DNA from: Gammaproteobacteria bacterium
Lineage (GTDB): Bacteria > Pseudomonadota > Gammaproteobacteria > Methylococcales > UBA2780
Direction: 5' to 3'
Length of the DNA: 6,287 nt
Assembly: GCA_003646305.1 (NCBI GenBank)
Contig: QNFJ01000131.1
Span: 1-6,287 of the forward strand
Each line of letters begins with the position of its first letter. Within the stretch, counting starts at the first letter, position 1. This document shows, in pieces, positions 1-5,996 of this stretch. The notes beneath the pieces are model-generated. The model did not search any database, was not told where the DNA came from, and saw nothing but the letters and a program-made list of their open reading frames with translations. The position numbers were made by a program, and so were the translations under genes.

Positions 1-202
1 ATGGTCCATATTATCGTGGTGTCCGTCATTTTAGTAACTGAAGATGTCCGTTCAGCTTATCAAAAGGTTTTACTTTTGGACAGATGGAAGATATTAAGGA
101 AACTTCAGTGAGATAAAAAAGTAGGTGTAGAATACCCGTTCTGCTTGGCTCATTCAGATATGGAGCGTTACTTTGAGCCTCTTTCTTTGATGGATAATCA
201 CT

Positions 203-2191
203 GTGTTCTTAAGGTCTTTACCGGCATTATGTTTATTATTTTTATCTTCACTGGCTTTTGGGCCAGCGCAGGCCTATGCGGAAGATAATCTTGCGCAGCA
301 GAGAACTATATTTCTAAAAGCAGAAAAGACACTCAATGCTCGGCAGTATCAGCTTTTTGATAAGCTGATACTGCAGCTTAAAGGCTACCCACTATATTCT
401 TGGTTGCAGTACAGGCGGTTGCGTAAGACGGTCTCACTCAAACAGGCGGAAAATATTTCAGAGTTTCTTGTTGAACAGGCGGATAGTCCTTATGCTGCCT
501 GGCTAAAACGAATCTGGCTGGACTATTTAGCAAAAAATGATCTTTGGGCGGACTATGTTGAAGAGTATCAACGGCAGCGAAACGAACGTTTCCAGTGCCA
601 TTTTTATTGGGGATTACATCAACTTGGTGAAGATGATCGGGCGTTATTTGGTGCTCGAGATTTATGGTTGGTCGGACACTCACAACCAAAAGCGTGCGAC
701 CCGTTATTTGAATGGTTTCAAAAGAGCGATCTGTTTACCAGTAACTTGATTTGGCAACGCATTGAGCTGGCGATGGGATCGGGGAAAAGCAGCCTGGCTG
801 GTTATTTGGGACGATTTCTGCCGAGTGAAGATCAGGAAATTTTAAAGCAGTGGCAGCATATTCATCGGCATCCTCGGGAGCTTTTAAACTGTCGTGACTG
901 GGATGCACTGGGAGTATGGAAGGCAAAAATATTTGTTCACGGCATCCTCAGGTTATCAAGAAAAGATCCAGAACTTGCGTTGCGGGTGTGGGATGCGAAG
1001 AAAGATCAGTTTGAACTGGGCCCAGCAAAACTGATGCCGGTAGAGAACCGGCTTGCACTCAAGTTGGCGGTTAGGAAGAACCCTTTAGCGCGTAATCAGC
1101 TGAGAAAAATACCTGATGATCAAAGTGACGCGCCTGTTCGGGAGTGGCGAATTAGGGATGCACTAGGTCAAAAATCGTGGCCAGATGTACAAAGTGCTAT
1201 AGCGAGATTGCCGGAGCAGGAAAGTAAACTGCCCAAATGGCGTTACTGGTCGGCCAGAGCGATGGAGGAACAAGGAGATGAGCTGGCCGCTGATGAGGCT
1301 TATCTGGATATTTCTACGGCACGAAGCTACTACGGTTTTATGGCATCAGATCGCCTTAATCGACATTATTCGTTCGCTGATCAGCCTTTGGAGGTGGATG
1401 AAGCCGTATTAAGTAGTCTCGAGGGACTTTCTGCATTTCAGGCGGTGAAAGAGTTTTTGTATTTTAAACGTGAGACACAAGCACGGCGTCAATGGTGGCA
1501 CGCTATTAAAGAATTTGACCGAGAGCAGCTTCTGGTTGCGTCAAAGCTGGCGCAGAAATGGGGCTGGGAGCAGATTGCTATTTTGACCATCGCAAGAGGC
1601 AAATACTGGAATGACCTATCTCTTCGCTTTCCAGTCAGCTATGCATCGCTTATTGAGCAGCAAACAGGCGAGAAAAAGCTAGATAAAGCGCTAGTTTATG
1701 GCCTCATACGTCGAGAAAGCACATTTGATAAGCATGCTCGCTCACCAGTTGGAGCACGCGGTTTAATGCAAATTATGCCTGCAACGGGCAAGCAGATTGC
1801 AAACCGATTAAAAGAAAAGTGGAAATCGGCAGCAATATTGTACGAACCTGAGGTAAACGTACGTTTTGGAACAGATTATTTCCAGATGCTGCTGGAGCGT
1901 TTTGATGGAAATCCTGTTCTGGCAATGGCAGCCTATAATGCGGGGCCTCACCGTGTTAATCGCTGGCTTCCTCAGGGCACGGAGATGACTGCGGATAACT
2001 GGATCGAAACGATTCCATTTAAAGAGACTCGTCAGTACGTGAGTACTATTCTGACCTATGCCGTTATCTACCAAAGGCAACTTAACCAGCCAACATCAAA
2101 GATGTCGGGTTATATGCCGGTTATAGCTGCAGACACAAAACCTCCGAAACCGTCCACAATCTACAGTCTGCCGATAAAGAGTTGTCATTGA
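203..2191 (+). CDS. slt: Soluble lytic murein transglycosylase (Slt70 family)
   Basis: Periplasmic enzyme that cleaves the MurNAc-GlcNAc bond of peptidoglycan, releasing 1,6-anhydromuropeptides during wall turnover. The 662-residue product is close to E. coli Slt70 in size. It opens with a Sec signal peptide: Arg4, a Leu/Phe-rich core at about residues 6-19, and likely cleavage after Ala24 or Ala26. The long alpha-superhelical U-shaped and linker regions follow. The C-terminal SLT domain (about 485-605) contains RRES with catalytic Glu505, the SPVGARGLMQIMP stretch (514-526) and the AYNAGP motif (577-582), all hallmarks of family 1A enzymes. The start is GTG: an in-frame TGA at 188-190 rules out an upstream start, and the signal peptide would be lost with a later one. 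The ribosome site is weak (GGA at 192-194). fabA follows 118 bases later, so cotranscription is possible but unproven. Family assignment is very secure; the exact start is less so. Confidence 0.95.
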   Translation: MFLRSLPALCLLFLSSLAFGPAQAYAEDNLAQQRTIFLKAEKTLNARQYQLFDKLILQLKGYPLYSWLQYRRLRKTVSLKQAENISEFLVEQADSPYAAWLKRIWLDYLAKNDLWADYVEEYQRQRNERFQCHFYWGLHQLGEDDRALFGARDLWLVGHSQPKACDPLFEWFQKSDLFTSNLIWQRIELAMGSGKSSLAGYLGRFLPSEDQEILKQWQHIHRHPRELLNCRDWDALGVWKAKIFVHGILRLSRKDPELALRVWDAKKDQFELGPAKLMPVENRLALKLAVRKNPLARNQLRKIPDDQSDAPVREWRIRDALGQKSWPDVQSAIARLPEQESKLPKWRYWSARAMEEQGDELAADEAYLDISTARSYYGFMASDRLNRHYSFADQPLEVDEAVLSSLEGLSAFQAVKEFLYFKRETQARRQWWHAIKEFDREQLLVASKLAQKWGWEQIAILTIARGKYWNDLSLRFPVSYASLIEQQTGEKKLDKALVYGLIRRESTFDKHARSPVGARGLMQIMPATGKQIANRLKEKWKSAAILYEPEVNVRFGTDYFQMLLERFDGNPVLAMAAYNAGPHRVNRWLPQGTEMTADNWIETIPFKETRQYVSTILTYAVIYQRQLNQPTSKMSGYMPVIAADTKPPKPSTIYSLPIKSCH

Positions 2192-2215
2192 TAATCTGTT
2201 GATTACGAGATTATC
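2190..2215. repeat. Perfect 8-bp inverted repeat over the slt stop codon, upstream of fabA
   Basis: GATAATCT (2190-2197) and AGATTATC (2208-2215) are perfect reverse complements separated by 10 bases. The left arm includes the last two bases of the slt TGA stop. The arms are AT-rich and no T-tract follows (the next bases are GGGCTAG), so this is a poor intrinsic terminator. A two-fold-symmetric binding site for a regulator of fabAB, or an RNA 3'-end stabiliser for slt, are both possible. The repeat is seen directly; its function is inference. Confidence 0.5.
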
Positions 2216-2234
2216 GGGCTAGAATCAATAAATC

Positions 2235-2278
2235 GGTGAATTTCTTTTCGTCTTATTAGATAATGCCTATCTTTCACC
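2235..2278 (+). promoter_or_regulatory. Possible fabAB promoter with overlapping inverted repeats
   Basis: GATAAT at 2259-2264 is a good match to a sigma70 -10 box. The best -35 at a 17-base spacing is only GTGAAT (2236-2241), a poor match. The -10 lies inside a small inverted repeat, AGATA (2258-2262) and TATCT (2268-2272) around a 5-base centre. That is nested within GGTGAA (2235-2240) and its complement TTCACC (2273-2278). Transcription from here would start near 2270 and give a leader of about 40 bases. The position is sensible for fabA, but the weak -35 keeps confidence low. Confidence 0.3.
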
Positions 2279-2309
2279 ATGACTAAATAATGGGTAATTA
2301 GGAATTTTC

Positions 2310-2822
2310 ATGCAAAAACAGAGCAGTTATACACGGGAAGAACTCCTTCAATGTGGACACGGAGAGCTGTTTGGTCCAGGTAATGCGCAATTGCCACTTC
2401 CCCCTATGTTGATGTTCGACAGAATTACACAAATTAGTGAAGAGGGTGGAAAATACGGCAAAGGTGAAATTATTGCTGAGCTGGATGTAACACCGGAGCT
2501 CTGGTTTTTTGGCTGCCACTTCAACGAAGACCCTGTAATGCCCGGTTGTTTGGGGCTGGATGCAATGTGGCAACTGATCGGGTTTTATCTTGGCTGGAAG
2601 GGTGGTCCAGGCAGAGGGCGCGCTCTGGGTGGGGGTATCAAGTTTACCGGCCAGGTTTTGCCAACAGCTAAAAAAGTAACCTACCGGATTAATTTAAAGC
2701 GCGTCATTATGCGTAGGCTTGTGATGGGAATCGCCGATGCCGAAATGGAGGTTGATGGCAAGCTGATTTATGAGGCAAGTGACCTGAAAGTGGGTCTATT
2801 TACATCAACTGCGGATTTCTGA
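2310..2822 (+). CDS. fabA: 3-hydroxydecanoyl-ACP dehydratase/isomerase FabA
   Basis: Cytoplasmic bifunctional enzyme of type II fatty acid synthesis. It dehydrates 3-hydroxydecanoyl-ACP to trans-2-decenoyl-ACP and isomerises it to cis-3-decenoyl-ACP, the branch point for unsaturated fatty acids. The 170-residue protein is almost exactly the family length and forms a single hot-dog fold. His70, within FFGCHF, and Asp84, within MPGCLGLDAMWQ, sit at the catalytic positions of the E. coli enzyme. The central hot-dog helix (about 79-95) and the GRGRALGGG segment (101-109) are intact. The start has an AGGAA ribosome site at 2300-2304 with normal spacing. fabB begins nine bases after the stop, the classic fabAB operon, so dosage of both enzymes is linked. 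Nothing is truncated or unusual. Confidence 0.98.
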   Translation: MQKQSSYTREELLQCGHGELFGPGNAQLPLPPMLMFDRITQISEEGGKYGKGEIIAELDVTPELWFFGCHFNEDPVMPGCLGLDAMWQLIGFYLGWKGGPGRGRALGGGIKFTGQVLPTAKKVTYRINLKRVIMRRLVMGIADAEMEVDGKLIYEASDLKVGLFTSTADF

Positions 2823-2831
2823 GGAAAGTTT

Positions 2832-4049
2832 ATGAGACGTGTCGTCATTACAGGTATGGGGATTATTTCGAGCATTGGAAACAATCTCGAAGAGGTTCTG
2901 GAGTCATTGAAGGCTGGAAAGTCTGGTCTTGAATTTAGTGAAGAATATAAAGAGCTTGGCTTTCGCAGCCATGTTTACGGCCCAATAAAGATTGATTTAA
3001 AAGCGGCGGTCGACCGGAAAATCAAGCGCTTTATGGGTGATGGTGCGGCTTATAACTACCTTGCGATGAAGCAGGCAATTGAAGACTCGGGCCTGGAAGA
3101 GTCTGATGTTTCAAATCCAATGTCTGGTCTGATCAGTGGATCGGGTGGTGCCTCTACAGAGAATATGGTCGAAGCGGCTGATATTTTGCGCAATAAAGGC
3201 GTTCGTCGTGTCGGCCCCTATATGGTGCCACGCACAATGTGCAGCACTAACTCAGCTTGCCTGGCGACACCCTTTAAGATAAAAGGCGTTAATTACACAA
3301 TTAGCTCCGCCTGTGCGACTAGCGCACACTGTATCGGCAATGGTATGGAGTTGATCCAGCTGGGCAAGCAGGACATTGTCTTTGCCGGAGGGGGTGAAGA
3401 TGTACATTGGACGCAAACGGTTCTTTTTGATGCGATGGGTGCTTTGTCGTCAAAATATAATGACACACCTGAAACAGCGTCTCGCCCATACGATGTGACA
3501 CGTGATGGCTTTGTGATTTCAGGTGGTGCTGGTATGTTTGTGCTCGAAGAGCTGGAGCATGCAAAAGCACGTGGCGCGAAAATTTATGCGGAACTGGTCG
3601 GTTATGGTGCAACCTCTGATGGCTACGATATGGTCGCGCCATCGGGTGAAGGTGCTGTCCGCTGTATGCAGCAGGCGATGAAAACGGTTGACGGCAAAAT
3701 TGACTACATTAATGCCCATGGAACCAGTACTCCTGTTGGTGACACAAAAGAGCTAGAAGCGGTTAGGGAGGTTTTTGGTGAAAATGTTCCCTATATCAGT
3801 TCTACGAAATCATTGACCGGGCATGCGCTAGGCGGAGCGGGCGTAAACGAAGCAATTTACTCGTTATTGATGATGCAGAATAATTTTATATCGGCCTCTG
3901 CCAATATCACTGAACTTGACCCAAAAGCTGAAGGAATGCCTATCGTTCGGGAGCGTTTGGATGATGTTGAACTCAACACCATTATGTCTAACAGTTTTGG
4001 CTTTGGTGGAACCAATGCAACCCTGATTATGCAGCGCTATAAAGGCTAG
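2832..4049 (+). CDS. fabB: 3-oxoacyl-ACP synthase I FabB
   Basis: Condensing enzyme (KAS I) that elongates acyl-ACPs with malonyl-ACP. It is required to extend the cis-3-decenoyl-ACP made by FabA into long unsaturated chains. The 405 residues form the usual duplicated thiolase fold. The nucleophile Cys161 lies in SSACATSAHC, and the two catalytic histidines are His296 (NAHGTSTP) and His331 (STKSLTGH, with Lys326). The GFGGTNA loop is at 390-396. The Cys-His-His set marks a KAS I/II rather than FabH. Pairing with fabA, and the KAS I-like N-terminus (RRVVITGMGIISSIGNN), favour FabB over FabF. The ribosome site AGGAAA (2822-2827) overlaps the last base of the fabA stop, suggesting tight cotranscription and perhaps translational coupling. 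The final codons and stop form a perfect palindrome, described separately. Confidence 0.97.
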   Translation: MRRVVITGMGIISSIGNNLEEVLESLKAGKSGLEFSEEYKELGFRSHVYGPIKIDLKAAVDRKIKRFMGDGAAYNYLAMKQAIEDSGLEESDVSNPMSGLISGSGGASTENMVEAADILRNKGVRRVGPYMVPRTMCSTNSACLATPFKIKGVNYTISSACATSAHCIGNGMELIQLGKQDIVFAGGGEDVHWTQTVLFDAMGALSSKYNDTPETASRPYDVTRDGFVISGGAGMFVLEELEHAKARGAKIYAELVGYGATSDGYDMVAPSGEGAVRCMQQAMKTVDGKIDYINAHGTSTPVGDTKELEAVREVFGENVPYISSTKSLTGHALGGAGVNEAIYSLLMMQNNFISASANITELDPKAEGMPIVRERLDDVELNTIMSNSFGFGGTNATLIMQRYKG

Positions 4050-4057
4050 CCTTTATA
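4038..4057. repeat. Perfect 20-bp palindrome spanning the fabB stop codon
   Basis: TATAAAGGCT (4038-4047) and AGCCTTTATA (4048-4057) are exact reverse complements with no spacer, and the fabB TAG (4047-4049) lies at the centre. Symmetry ends at C4037/C4058. In RNA it could fold as an 8-bp stem with a CTAG loop, but no T-tract follows and a proper terminator lies 40 bases downstream. It could be a dimeric-regulator site or a 3'-end stabilising hairpin. TATACT (4054-4059) at its right edge resembles a -10 box, without a convincing -35. Confidence 0.6.
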
Positions 4058-4096
4058 CTTATAGCTGGATTTCTCAGTCGCTGGATAGATTGAAGT

Positions 4097-4120
4097 AACG
4101 GGGCCATTTGGCCCCGTTTT
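4097..4120 (+). terminator. Intrinsic terminator after fabAB
   Basis: A 9-bp GC-rich stem, AACGGGGCC (4097-4105) with GGCCCCGTT (4110-4118), closes on an ATTT loop and runs into TTTT (4117-4120). It lies 47 bases after fabB and is well placed to end the fabAB transcript. An alternative longer pairing, GTAAC (4095-4099) with GTTAC (4122-4126), would bulge out the T-tract. The hairpin ends eight bases before the ttcA start. Confidence 0.88.
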
Positions 4121-4128
4121 AGTTACAG

Positions 4129-5025
4129 ATGAAATTTATGAGACAGGATGCAGGCGACCTCAAAGATGATCGCAGACAGAAGACAAATCTGAATAAATTG
4201 CAGAAAAAGCTACGCCGCAATATGGGGCAGGCGATTGCTGACTTCGAAATGATCGAAGAGGGCGATAAAGTGATGGTTTGTCTCTCTGGAGGTAAAGACT
4301 CTTTTACGATGCTGGATATTTTGATGAATCTCCAGCGTAGTGCTCCGATCAAGTTTGAAATAATTGCCGTTAATCTCGACCAGAAACAGCCGGGGTTTCC
4401 GGCTGATGTTTTACCTAACTATCTGAAGCAGTTAAACATCCCTTTTTTCATTATTGAACAAGACACTTACAGCGTTGTTAAGCGTGTTATTCCCGAAGGT
4501 AAAACAACCTGTAGCCTCTGCTCACGGTTACGCCGTGGCTCGCTTTATACCTGGGCCGAAGAAAATGGCATCACGAAGATTGCATTAGGGCATCACCGAG
4601 ATGACCTGATTGAGACACTTTTTTTGAACATGTTTTATGGCGGAAAGCTCAAAACAATGCCGCCTAAACTGCTGAGTGACAATAAGAAGCACGTTGTCAT
4701 TCGTCCAATGGCGTACAGCAGAGAGAAAGATATTGTCCGTTATGCTGAGGGACAAAATTTCCCAATTATTCCCTGCAATTTGTGTGGGTCGCAGGAAAAC
4801 CTGCAGCGCAAAGCGATGAAAGAAATGCTAACTCAGTGGGACAGGCAGTTCCCTGGCAGATTAGAGACAATTTTTTCAAGCATTCAGGATGTTGTACCTT
4901 CCCACTTAGTTGACAGAAAACTGTTTGATTTTACAAACCTTTCTCAGCTATCTGTGGCATCAGAATCCGAGCCGATAGATGGAGAAGAGATTCTTCGTCT
5001 TGATCTATCAGGGAAAGATGCTTAG
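4129..5025 (+). CDS. ttcA: tRNA 2-thiocytidine biosynthesis protein TtcA
   Basis: Iron-sulfur, ATP-dependent enzyme that thiolates cytidine 32 of certain tRNAs to 2-thiocytidine in the cytoplasm. The 298-residue product carries the PP-loop SGGKDS (53-58), which binds and activates with ATP. It has the CxxC pair Cys128/Cys131 (TTCSLCSRLRRG) and the second pair Cys216/Cys219 (PCNLCGSQ), which contribute Fe-S ligands in this family. GHHRDD (154-159) and NMFYGGK (167-173) are also conserved. Similarity to the E. coli protein begins at about residue 21 (LNKLQKKLRRN), so the first 20 residues are variable. ATG 4129 or ATG 4138 (residue 4) could be the start; neither has a recognisable Shine-Dalgarno sequence. 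The gene begins just after the fabAB terminator, so its promoter is unclear. usp follows 37 bases later on the same strand. Confidence 0.95.
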   Translation: MKFMRQDAGDLKDDRRQKTNLNKLQKKLRRNMGQAIADFEMIEEGDKVMVCLSGGKDSFTMLDILMNLQRSAPIKFEIIAVNLDQKQPGFPADVLPNYLKQLNIPFFIIEQDTYSVVKRVIPEGKTTCSLCSRLRRGSLYTWAEENGITKIALGHHRDDLIETLFLNMFYGGKLKTMPPKLLSDNKKHVVIRPMAYSREKDIVRYAEGQNFPIIPCNLCGSQENLQRKAMKEMLTQWDRQFPGRLETIFSSIQDVVPSHLVDRKLFDFTNLSQLSVASESEPIDGEEILRLDLSGKDA

Positions 5026-5050
5026 TCTCTCCTCACAAGGAATGAATAGA

Positions 5051-5056
5051 GGGGAG
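5051..5056 (+). promoter_or_regulatory. Ribosome binding site that fixes the usp start
   Basis: GGGGAG lies six bases before ATG 5063. The reading frame is open further upstream to 4979, but that extension overlaps ttcA and adds residues not typical of the family, so this site selects the inner ATG. Confidence 0.8.
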
Positions 5057-5062
5057 ATAAAG

Positions 5063-5506
5063 ATGCAATCTTATCGTCATATATTATTAGCGGTTGATTT
5101 TTCCAATGCAGATAGATTGGTAGTAGAGCGAGCAACTAATCTGGCAAAACAGTCTCAAGCTGAAATCTCTGTCATCCATGTTGTCGATAATCTACCCATT
5201 TCCGAGCCTGGCTATGATGTGCTCAATTCACTGGATCTTGAGTTAACTGAGGTGCTAATTGATAAAGCCAAGAAGCAGTTGTCGGCGTTGGCGGAAGAGC
5301 TATCAGTGCCGGAGCAACGGTGCCACCTGCAAATGGGAAGAGCCATTAGTGAAATAACCACTTTAGCCGAGGAGAGGGAGGTTGACTTAATTGTTATAGG
5401 GTCGCACGGACGGCATGGGTTGGGGTTATTGCTGGGCTCAACAGCAAATGGTGTATTACACCATGCAAAATGTGATGTGTTGGCGGTGAGAGTTTATGAT
5501 GATTGA
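5063..5506 (+). CDS. Universal stress protein, UspA family
   Basis: Single-domain cytoplasmic Usp protein of 147 residues, the usual size for UspA-type proteins. These are made under starvation and other stresses and have few defined substrates. The N-terminus (YRHILLAVDFS, 4-14) is the family's first beta strand with the conserved Asp12. SVIHVVD (36-42) is the second strand. The C-terminal nucleotide loop is GSHGRHGLG then LLLGSTAN (113-129), resembling the ATP-binding G-x2-G-x9-G-S/T motif but with eight rather than nine residues in the gap (117-124). CDVLAVRV (137-144) is the last strand. The start is set by the GGGGAG ribosome site. It probably shares the ttcA transcript and ends at the terminator at 5531-5563. 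Whether it binds ATP cannot be decided here. No uspA symbol is given because paralogues are common. Confidence 0.93.
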   Translation: MQSYRHILLAVDFSNADRLVVERATNLAKQSQAEISVIHVVDNLPISEPGYDVLNSLDLELTEVLIDKAKKQLSALAEELSVPEQRCHLQMGRAISEITTLAEEREVDLIVIGSHGRHGLGLLLGSTANGVLHHAKCDVLAVRVYDD

Positions 5507-5530
5507 GCTAAATTGGTAAGTTTAAGGAAT

Positions 5531-5563
5531 AAAAAAACCCTGCTTTAATAAAGCAGGGTTTCT
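5531..5563. terminator. Bidirectional terminator between usp and csp
   Basis: A perfect 12-bp stem, AAACCCTGCTTT (5535-5546) with AAAGCAGGGTTT (5550-5561), encloses an AAT loop. On the - strand the seven A bases at 5531-5537 give a T-tract, so it strongly ends csp. On the + strand the tail TTTCTTT is weaker but adequate for usp. It lies between two convergent genes, 24 bases after the usp stop and 17 bases beyond the csp stop. Confidence 0.92.
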
Positions 5564-5580
5564 TTATCGATCTAGAGTTC

Positions 5581-5784
5581 TTAAAGCGGATTTACAGCTG
5601 TTGCTGTTAAACCTTTAGGTCCATTCTCACTTTCGAAGCTCACTGCCTGGCCTTCTTTTAGCGTTTTGAATCCATCACCCTGAATTGCAGAGAAATGAAC
5701 AAAAATATCTTCACCGCCATCATCAGGAGCAATAAAACCAAAACCTTTAGACTCGTTGAACCACTTAACTTTACCTGTTGCCAT
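5581..5784 (-). CDS. Cold-shock-domain protein (CspA family)
   Basis: Small nucleic-acid chaperone of 67 residues, a single OB-fold cold-shock domain that binds single-stranded RNA and DNA and melts secondary structure. KVKWFN (5-10) starts the domain. The RNP1 motif is KGFGFI (13-18) and the RNP2 motif is DIFVHF (26-31), carrying the stacking aromatics Phe15, Phe17, Phe28, His30 and Phe31 with Trp8. GPKG (55-58) precedes the last strand. The frame can be read five codons further to a TTG at 5799, but that would place the Shine-Dalgarno sequence inside the gene. The ATG at 5784 matches family N-termini. It is monocistronic, with its own promoter and terminator. Cold induction cannot be assumed, because many paralogues are constitutive or stationary-phase. 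Confidence 0.95.
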   Translation of the reverse strand: MATGKVKWFNESKGFGFIAPDDGGEDIFVHFSAIQGDGFKTLKEGQAVSFESENGPKGLTATAVNPL

Positions 5785-5790
5785 CTTAAT

Positions 5791-5796
5791 CTTCCT
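5791..5796 (-). promoter_or_regulatory. Ribosome binding site that fixes the csp start
   Basis: On the - strand AGGAAG lies six bases before ATG 5784, ideal spacing. It decides against the upstream in-frame TTG at 5797-5799, which lies immediately before it. Confidence 0.85.
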
Positions 5797-5886
5797 CAAT
5801 AAAACATATGCTTTGTAATAGCAAACAGAATGGATTCCCGAAAAACCTGTTTAGGATTTTGGCATCAATTTCTGAAAGCTCTCGCG

Positions 5887-5916
5887 ATTATAGGCAACTT
5901 TGAATTGAGACTGCAA
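5887..5916 (-). promoter_or_regulatory. Likely csp promoter
   Basis: Reading the - strand, TATAAT at 5892-5887 is a perfect sigma70 -10 box, and TTGCAG at 5916-5911 is a partial -35 match at an 18-base spacing. The transcript would start near 5880, giving a csp leader of about 95 bases. Leaders of this length are common for cspA-type genes, where RNA folding affects translation. Confidence 0.5.
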
Positions 5917-5996
5917 CAGTTTTACCTAAAAAGTAGGCTGAAAGGCTAAAATAAGGCGTTTTCCCACTGGAAGTTGGGGTTAAATAGCCTGTCTGG

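Noticed and set aside
1..111. 36-codon frame starting with ATG at base 1 and ending TGA 109-111; also a frame ending at 39-41 (GPYYRGVRHFSN) and a - strand ATG at 29 running off the left edge.
   Set aside because: All are too short at the window edge, show no family signature, and none has a good ribosome site. One may be the end of a neighbouring gene, but the sequence cannot say which.
1808..2080. 90-codon - strand frame within the slt catalytic domain.
   Set aside because: Antisense to the conserved SLT domain; no ribosome site or recognisable motif.
2298..2573. 91-codon - strand frame antisense to the fabA 5' half.
   Set aside because: Explained by fabA on the other strand; no independent coding evidence.
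3319..3642. 107-codon - strand frame inside fabB.
   Set aside because: Shadow frame antisense to well-conserved fabB coding sequence, with low-complexity His/Arg/Pro-rich composition and no family resemblance.
4979..5062. N-terminal extension of usp overlapping the ttcA 3' end.
   Set aside because: The Usp domain begins at ATG 5063 with an ideal ribosome site; the extension has no family similarity.
5935..5950. Tandem imperfect 8-base repeat AGGCTGAA/AGGCTAAA.
   Set aside because: Only two copies and one mismatch; short enough to be chance, with no associated structure or terminator tract.
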